From NCBI GenBank assembly GCA_025353525.1, contig JANXOO010000759.1, positions 1 through 10,706 of the forward strand: a DNA stretch of 10,706 nt. The letters run 5' to 3'. The position numbers and the translations under genes are program-made. The notes below the pieces were generated by a model. It made no database searches and had not been told where the DNA came from. It was given only the letters and a program-made list of their open reading frames with translations. Of the stretch, positions 6,251 through 10,706 are shown piece by piece. Position 1 is the first letter of the stretch; each line of letters starts with the position of its first letter. Source of the DNA: Schlesneria sp. (GTDB lineage: Bacteria; Planctomycetota; Planctomycetia; Planctomycetales; Planctomycetaceae).

Positions 6251-9226
6251 ATGACCGTCATACCGCAAACGTGCCTGTCGACTGACGAATTACGCGACTA
6301 CATTCTTGGACGAACTCCGGATGATCGCTTTGAAGTCATTGCTTCCCACCTGGAAATATGTCTCGCTTGTGAAGATACGATGTCGTCGCTGGACGACACT
6401 GCGGATTCCATGCTGGACCATCTGCGACTTCCCCCGGCTCAACGGATTGCCAGAACACCGGAATATGCCGCAGCGATCGAACGATTGCAGTCAGGCTCGT
6501 TTGGCATCACCCCTTCGTCCGCCAGCGACATCGGACCTGCCAATCAATTTGATGCGAATCATCCCGTCGCGATTCGCGATTATCAGTTGATCGCCCTGCT
6601 CGGGACCGGTGGGATGGGAACCGTTTACAAAGCCATTCATACCCGGCTCGGTCGGATCGTCGCGCTGAAAATGTTGCCGATGCGTCGTATTCGCGATGCG
6701 GACGCGATTGCTCGTTTTGAACGGGAAATGAAAGCGATTGGAAAACTCGACCATCCGGCAATTGTCAGCGCCACCGATGCCGGTGAAGTCGACGGTCAGC
6801 ATTTTCTTGCGATGGAATTCGTCGAAGGCCTTGACGTGTCACAACTCGTGGACCGACACGGACCACTGTCGATCCCGGATGCGTGCGAGATCATTCGCCA
6901 GGCCGCGGCGGGATTGCAACATATTCACGAACGGGGACTCGTACATCGCGATATCAAACCATCCAATTTGATGATCACCGCCGATGGGAATGTCAAGATT
7001 CTGGATCTCGGATTGGCACTCCTTGCCGAACAGCACGAGAGTATCGACGAACTGACGACCGTGGGACAGATGATGGGTACGGTCGACTACATGGCTCCGG
7101 AACAATGCGACGATTGCCACGACATTGATATTCGCGCCGACATTTACAGTCTGGGGGCAACGCTGTTCAAAATGCTGACGGGCAGAGCACCGTTCGCAAC
7201 CTCAGACCGTCGTTCGCCGCTGTCCCGAATCCGGGCGCTGGCGACCGAACAGCCACCTCGCCTTGGCGATTGTCTGAAGGATTTGCCACCGGATTTTTGC
7301 GCTGTGTTCGACCGAATACTGGCCCGGAATCTGAACGATCGATACTCCGCACCCGGAAAGGTTGCCGAAGCGATCAGCCCCTTTACAACAGATCATCACC
7401 TGAAGGGGGTGATGGAGAAGGCTTCTGCCGCGTCGGTGCCCGCCGTCAATTCGCCGGTTCCTTCTCTTCCTCCAAAATCGCTTCTCTGGCTGAACGTCCC
7501 GACGACAGTGAATTCGGGTGTAAAAACACCCACGAAGTATCGGGTTCTGAAGTATCTGGTTCCGCTGATTGTGTTCGCGGCGATGGCAATCGTTTTGCGA
7601 CTTCAAACGGACAAAGGTGAACTGATCGTCGAGTGCAACGTCCCGAACGTACAAATCCGGTTGCTGAAGGATGGCAAGATTCACGATGAACTGAAGCTGA
7701 AGCAGGGGCGGACATCGATTTCGGTATTTTCGGGACAATATGAGATCAAAATCCTGGAAGAATCTGATTCTGTTGAAATCACGGCTGATCGATTCAAAAT
7801 CAGTCGCGGTTCGACGGTTGTCGCCGAGGTGAGATATGCACGGCACGATTCGGACAAGGATCGTTCGACGGCGAGCACCGAGTCCGAAAAAAGCCCGCCA
7901 ATTTACAGCGGCAAGACATTTGCGCAATGGAAAAAAGATCTTGCAGATCGCGATCCGGCTCATTTGTGTCCGGCGCTGAAGGCAATTGGAGTCCTTGGTG
8001 CCACGGAAGATCCGCAGTCGGCGGGTCGACTGATCTTTGAATCGGTCGGTCATTTATTCCAGACGGCCACCGACCTGAGTCCAAGCAGGACACCAACGGA
8101 CCTGGATCAGATTCGTTCTGCGGCGGTTGAATCGTTTCGTCCTCTGCTTGTCGCCCCTGAAGGCATCGCGTTACTGGGTGAACTGCTGGTCAAGGGCGAC
8201 AAGGCCTCTCGACGATTCGCGATCAGCGTGCTCGATTGCCGTGAAGCCAATCCGCCGTATTTGGCATCGGGATACAACTTTGCACTGAATGCGATCAAAA
8301 ACCTCGTTCCCGCCCTCGTTACCGCTTCGCACGATGCCGATGTTGACTTACGGATCGCCACGATGCAGTTGACTCAGGGCAATGCAGATACCAACCCGGA
8401 TGTTGGAATCCGATGGACCGAGATGGTGGCGTCAGACGATTTCCGCCAGCTTTACGCGATGTCCGAAATGCTGTTTGAAGTGGCCCCTGACAAGAGACAA
8501 CTGATCGGTGATCGCTTTCTGCAATTTTACGAAGCGAATCGACAGGCCATTTCAGCATCTCGCGTCCGAAGAGATACGAGTGTACCGATCGGCGACACCG
8601 CCTTTGAGCCAATAAGTTTGCTGCACATCGCGATCGAATGCGGGATCCGCTCGGAGAAAATCTCTGAGGAACTGATGGCGGCTGTGAAGGACACCAAAGC
8701 GGCCCGAGATCTGCGGGGCGGAGCGGCATTCCTGTTGGGGATCCAGTCAAATCCGACCGGGAAAGAGGTGGGAACCCTGCTGGAAATTCTGGAAGGTGGA
8801 GATTCGGGTCTGACGGAAAAATGCTCGACAACTCGTTACTGTTTTCAACAGCGTCCAGGCGTTTCAAAATATCATGGAGGCGAGAGCCTGCGTTTGATCA
8901 TTATCGAAGCTCTGGGAAATGCTGGTCCGGCGGCAGTGAATGCAATACCCTGGCTGATCGGATTCATCAGCGTGGAGGTCGATCCTGCGGATTTGACGGC
9001 GCCGAAGTCCTTCCTGTCGGTGGAACTGAGATTTGCGATTGAAGCCCTCGGGAAGATTGGCATGAATGCCCAATCCGTGCAGGCCGTCGAAAAGTACCTG
9101 AAAGTTGGACCGAACCCGTCATCCGATCAATTGGCAGAATTCGCCACCAAAGCACTTCGACTGGTTCCTCCCGAGGAATTGAAACGACTGCGGGCCGAAA
9201 ACGAAAAACTCCGCCACGAACGATGA
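6251..9226 (+). CDS. Transmembrane serine/threonine protein kinase with N-terminal anti-sigma-like zinc motif and HEAT-like C-terminus
   Basis: 991-residue signalling protein. Residues 10-41 contain H33-x3-C37-x2-C40, the signature of zinc-binding anti-sigma domains. The Hanks-type kinase domain (about 111-385) is complete: glycine loop LGTGGMGTVY (117-126), ATP-anchoring K140, catalytic HRDIKPSN (232-239; D234, N239), Mg-binding DLG in place of DFG (252-254) and APE (282-284). A Pro/Ser-rich juxtamembrane stretch leads to one membrane segment (about 432-451). Residues 452-535 form a small beta-rich domain beginning TDKGELIVE, a pattern common just after the membrane segment in planctomycete kinases. 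After a polar linker, residues 553-970 are helical and HEAT-like (GKTFAQWKKDLADRDP onward), ending in a short charged coiled coil (973-991). The kinase should face the cytoplasm and the C-terminal half the periplasm. It probably controls the adjacent sigma factor by binding, phosphorylation or both; this is inferred. It is also plausible as a kinase with unrelated targets. Confidence 0.92.
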   Translation: MTVIPQTCLSTDELRDYILGRTPDDRFEVIASHLEICLACEDTMSSLDDTADSMLDHLRLPPAQRIARTPEYAAAIERLQSGSFGITPSSASDIGPANQFDANHPVAIRDYQLIALLGTGGMGTVYKAIHTRLGRIVALKMLPMRRIRDADAIARFEREMKAIGKLDHPAIVSATDAGEVDGQHFLAMEFVEGLDVSQLVDRHGPLSIPDACEIIRQAAAGLQHIHERGLVHRDIKPSNLMITADGNVKILDLGLALLAEQHESIDELTTVGQMMGTVDYMAPEQCDDCHDIDIRADIYSLGATLFKMLTGRAPFATSDRRSPLSRIRALATEQPPRLGDCLKDLPPDFCAVFDRILARNLNDRYSAPGKVAEAISPFTTDHHLKGVMEKASAASVPAVNSPVPSLPPKSLLWLNVPTTVNSGVKTPTKYRVLKYLVPLIVFAAMAIVLRLQTDKGELIVECNVPNVQIRLLKDGKIHDELKLKQGRTSISVFSGQYEIKILEESDSVEITADRFKISRGSTVVAEVRYARHDSDKDRSTASTESEKSPPIYSGKTFAQWKKDLADRDPAHLCPALKAIGVLGATEDPQSAGRLIFESVGHLFQTATDLSPSRTPTDLDQIRSAAVESFRPLLVAPEGIALLGELLVKGDKASRRFAISVLDCREANPPYLASGYNFALNAIKNLVPALVTASHDADVDLRIATMQLTQGNADTNPDVGIRWTEMVASDDFRQLYAMSEMLFEVAPDKRQLIGDRFLQFYEANRQAISASRVRRDTSVPIGDTAFEPISLLHIAIECGIRSEKISEELMAAVKDTKAARDLRGGAAFLLGIQSNPTGKEVGTLLEILEGGDSGLTEKCSTTRYCFQQRPGVSKYHGGESLRLIIIEALGNAGPAAVNAIPWLIGFISVEVDPADLTAPKSFLSVELRFAIEALGKIGMNAQSVQAVEKYLKVGPNPSSDQLAEFATKALRLVPPEELKRLRAENEKLRHER

Positions 9227-9256
9227 CTACAGTGGGCGATGGATACGGACAATGCC

Positions 9257-9284
9257 ACCGCAATCTTTCCTGTTGACCGCAATC
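9257..9284 (+). repeat. 9-bp tandem repeat ACCGCAATC
   Basis: ACCGCAATC at 9257-9265 and 9276-9284, 19 bp apart start to start, within 60 bp of the kinase stop. A near copy with one inserted G (ACCGGCAATC) lies at 9384-9393 inside the right-hand flanking repeat. Confidence 0.4.
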
Positions 9285-9328
9285 GTTGAAAGGAGTCGTC
9301 CGGTTTGACTTTCATTTGACCTGCTCCC

Positions 9329-9343
9329 CTGACAGAATGTCAG
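9329..9343 (+). repeat. Perfect inverted repeat CTGACA-GAA-TGTCAG
   Basis: CTGACA (9329-9334) and TGTCAG (9338-9343) are separated by three bases. The same CTGACA recurs at 9368-9373 and TGACA at 9380-9384, giving four TGACA/TGTCA units in 55 bp. The compact symmetry suits a dimeric protein binding site better than an RNA hairpin. Confidence 0.4.
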
Positions 9344-9370
9344 CGAACCTGTCTGCCTTTTGGCCCGCTG

Positions 9371-9394
9371 ACAGATCAATGACACCGGCAATCA
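9371..9394 (+). repeat. Right copy of the 24-bp imperfect direct repeat
   Basis: Matches 5471-5494 at 21 of 24 positions in the same orientation, exactly 3,900 bp away and 145 bp beyond the kinase stop. The flanking bases on both sides are not similar, so the identity is confined to this short block. Confidence 0.6.
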
Positions 9395-9437
9395 GGTTCA
9401 AGGCGTCTCGAAGTACCACAGTCGTGCGAGCTTGCGT

Positions 9438-9472
9438 CTGGACATCATCGAGGGTCCAGGAAACGCTGGACC
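9438..9472. other. Two mutually exclusive hairpins
   Basis: GGTCCAG (9453-9459) pairs perfectly with CTGGACC (9466-9472) around a GAAACG loop. The same GTCCAG (9454-9459) can instead pair with CTGGAC (9438-9443) across a 10-base loop. Only one stem can form at a time, an arrangement used in attenuators and termination/antitermination switches. No T-run follows on either strand. It may also serve as a bidirectional, T-tract-free end structure for the two convergent transcripts. Confidence 0.45.
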
Positions 9473-9588
9473 GGAAGCAACGAATGCGGTTCCGCGGTTG
9501 AACGGTTTTCCGGTAGTGGGTCAGTCTGATCGTGGAATTTGAAAAATCGCCAGATCGACCACCCGCGATTGTCGCTTGAAAGCTGGAC

Positions 9589-10659
9589 CTACGAATTCGC
9601 CTCTTCCAAGGAGATCATGTCGATGATCTGCGATCCCAATCGTCGCGTCCCGTCCACCGATACGTAGACCTCATCGTTGAAAGCCTTACGCACAGTTTGC
9701 TCTTCAGCAGCCCTGTAGCGTACTCGGTGCTCGGCAGTCGATAAGCGGCTTCTTACAGTGAAGGTGCATCTGCCGACATCCAACTCTTCGATAACGCCCG
9801 AAACAGCAATTGCCTGAGGTTTTGTCTGGCGGAGTTTCTTGAGAGTGCGAACGATTTTCGTCGCGTCCTTTTTGACCAATTTAATCGGTCGGGATGCCTC
9901 TCGACTTACCAACCTGCCGCTGATTTCAACTTCATCTTCTCCAGCAGTTGGCGCAAGTTGTCGAACAGATTCCAGAACTGACTGAAACTCGGCTGCTTCA
10001 GACGTTAGCGTGTCTTCAGAAGAGTCCTGAATGGTCCAGGACAAACCGCGATCCAAAAGTTGTCGCATGCGATCCATTGTGGAATACGCATCATTAACTT
10101 CCTCCTCACTGCCCGACCGCGATAATATCGCATCTCGATCCGGCTCACGGAAAGCGATTTCGAGACTTCGAAAGGCGACTTGCTGAGTTTGCAGATTGAG
10201 CAGTTCGGAAATCGCTCCAATATTGTGGCGTAAACCAGTCACCTCGTTAGCCGCAGCTTTGGCCAATCCTTTCAATGAACGCTGCACTCTCCCAACAAGC
10301 GATTTAATCACATCGGCGTTGATCCTTCCGGATTCGAGAAGCAGCCCTTTCAACCTCACTCGCAATAACGGTTCAAGGCTTGGATACAGCATCACGCCTT
10401 CATCAGGGACTGCATCATCATCCAGGTTGCGAATTCCCTGAATGACAAAGGCGGAGGTGACTTTCCATGTCGAATCGCACGATGCGAACCATACAAGTGG
10501 CTGGTCCAGAATGCCCCGCACAGTCTGAATGCCATTTTTCAATTTGGCAATTGTTTCCTGCTTCACAGGAACAACGATATGGTGGCGTACCTGACCTTCC
10601 ACGCTGACGAGATGCGATAGGCAAAGCCCCATTGGGTGATGAAAACTTGGGGTTGACAT
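9589..10659 (-). CDS. Hypothetical protein, possibly DUF6575-like N-terminus
   Basis: 356-residue, probably cytoplasmic protein with no signal peptide or membrane segment. Residues 15-90 (LSHLVSVEGQ, VVPVKQETIAKLKNG, VRGILDQPLVWFA) resemble from memory the DUF6575 type of uncharacterised domain, but this was not searched. Residues 95-190 are helical, residues 190-240 acidic and probably linker, and residues 240-356 a beta-rich domain (EISGRLVSREASRPIKLV, VSGVIEELDVGRCTFTVRSR, VYVSVDGTRRLGSQIIDMI) with an OB- or SH3-like alternating pattern. ATG at 10659 is the first ATG after an in-frame TAA at 10686-10684, without a Shine-Dalgarno. Its partner, if it has one, would lie right of the window. 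Function unknown; by eye its codon choice is somewhat less biased than that of the genes to the left, so it may be an accessory gene. Confidence 0.8.
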   Translation of the reverse strand: MSTPSFHHPMGLCLSHLVSVEGQVRHHIVVPVKQETIAKLKNGIQTVRGILDQPLVWFASCDSTWKVTSAFVIQGIRNLDDDAVPDEGVMLYPSLEPLLRVRLKGLLLESGRINADVIKSLVGRVQRSLKGLAKAAANEVTGLRHNIGAISELLNLQTQQVAFRSLEIAFREPDRDAILSRSGSEEEVNDAYSTMDRMRQLLDRGLSWTIQDSSEDTLTSEAAEFQSVLESVRQLAPTAGEDEVEISGRLVSREASRPIKLVKKDATKIVRTLKKLRQTKPQAIAVSGVIEELDVGRCTFTVRSRLSTAEHRVRYRAAEEQTVRKAFNDEVYVSVDGTRRLGSQIIDMISLEEANS

Positions 10660-10706
10660 GAAAAAGTGATCGGGCGAGATTTGTTACGGAGACTCACTGT
10701 TAAAGG

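Larger units (their letters stand above)
9312..9470 (-). pseudogene. Possible minus-strand gene remnant ending at 9312
   Basis: Reading leftwards from 9470, the minus strand encodes a gene-like tail: SSVSWTLDDVQTQ, then VVLRDALNLIAGVIDLS and ADRFADILSGEQVK, then TGA (9314-9312). The same frame is open up to a stop at 9617, but it has no ATG. The only usable starts are GTG at 9419 (35 residues) or TTG at 9401, and the part upstream of about 9470 looks non-coding. The residue mix (Asp/Leu/Ala helices) is more protein-like than neighbouring spurious frames. It may be the 3' remnant of a lost gene, a very small protein, or chance. No family is recognised. Confidence 0.25.
9227..9588. other. Repeat-rich intergenic region between convergent genes
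   Basis: 362 bp between the kinase stop and the stop of the minus-strand gene. It holds a 9-bp tandem repeat (9257-9284), a perfect inverted repeat (9329-9343), the second copy of the sigma-leader repeat (9371-9394), competing hairpins (9438-9472) and a gene-like minus-strand frame (described separately). No T-tract intrinsic terminator was seen for either gene. The plus-strand frame 9286-9501 has a TTG start and an implausible composition and is not called. Confidence 0.6.

Noticed and set aside
7202..8053. 283-codon open frame on the minus strand
   Set aside because: It lies antisense and entirely inside the kinase gene, whose motifs are intact. Its translation is Arg/His/Gln-rich with no recognisable domain, as expected for a shadow frame.
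9286..9501. 71-codon plus-strand frame after the kinase
   Set aside because: It has a TTG start, no positioned ribosome binding site and an Arg/Ser/Thr-rich translation, and the opposite strand looks more protein-like.
1..10706. CRISPR array, tRNA/rRNA genes, transposase or insertion sequence ends
   Set aside because: No regularly spaced repeats, cloverleaf-like segments, rRNA-like stretches or transposase motifs were seen on either strand.

Overview
The window looks like chromosomal DNA from a member of the Planctomycetota. The main reason is the pair at 5496-9226: an ECF-type sigma factor followed by a very large membrane serine/threonine kinase whose N-terminus carries an anti-sigma-like H-x3-C-x2-C motif and whose C-terminus is a long HEAT-like region. 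This combination is characteristic of planctomycetes. Weak or absent Shine-Dalgarno sequences and GTG/TTG starts also fit. No search could be run, so the phylum is an inference from architecture.

Layout. 1-4171 (+): the 3' part of ftsK (its membrane-anchor region lies left of the window), then rsmD (16S rRNA guanine-N2 methyltransferase), then a membrane protein with a large probable extracytoplasmic domain and a C-terminal RDD domain. rsmD and the RDD gene are 22 bp apart and the latter has a clear AGGAG, so they are probably co-transcribed. 4206-5288 (-): an unrecognised 360-residue protein convergent with the RDD gene. 5289-5495: a divergent intergenic region with a 10-bp tandem repeat over a candidate promoter. 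5496-9226 (+): sigma factor, a 146-bp gap containing a bulged hairpin, then the kinase. 9227-9588: an intergenic region between convergent genes that is rich in inverted and direct repeats and contains a gene-like minus-strand frame without a usable start. 9589-10659 (-): an unrecognised 356-residue protein.

How the genes work together. The left block is housekeeping (chromosome segregation, ribosome modification). The sigma/kinase pair reads as a signalling unit. The kinase protein would sense something outside the inner membrane through its C-terminal half. It could hold or release the neighbouring sigma factor through its N-terminal motif, with phosphorylation controlling the switch. That model is inferred from domain order. 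The two minus-strand genes could not be assigned a function.

The most unusual features are the one-polypeptide combination of anti-sigma-like motif, kinase and sensor; a 24-bp imperfect direct repeat (21/24) bracketing the sigma/kinase pair; and mutually exclusive hairpins downstream of the kinase.
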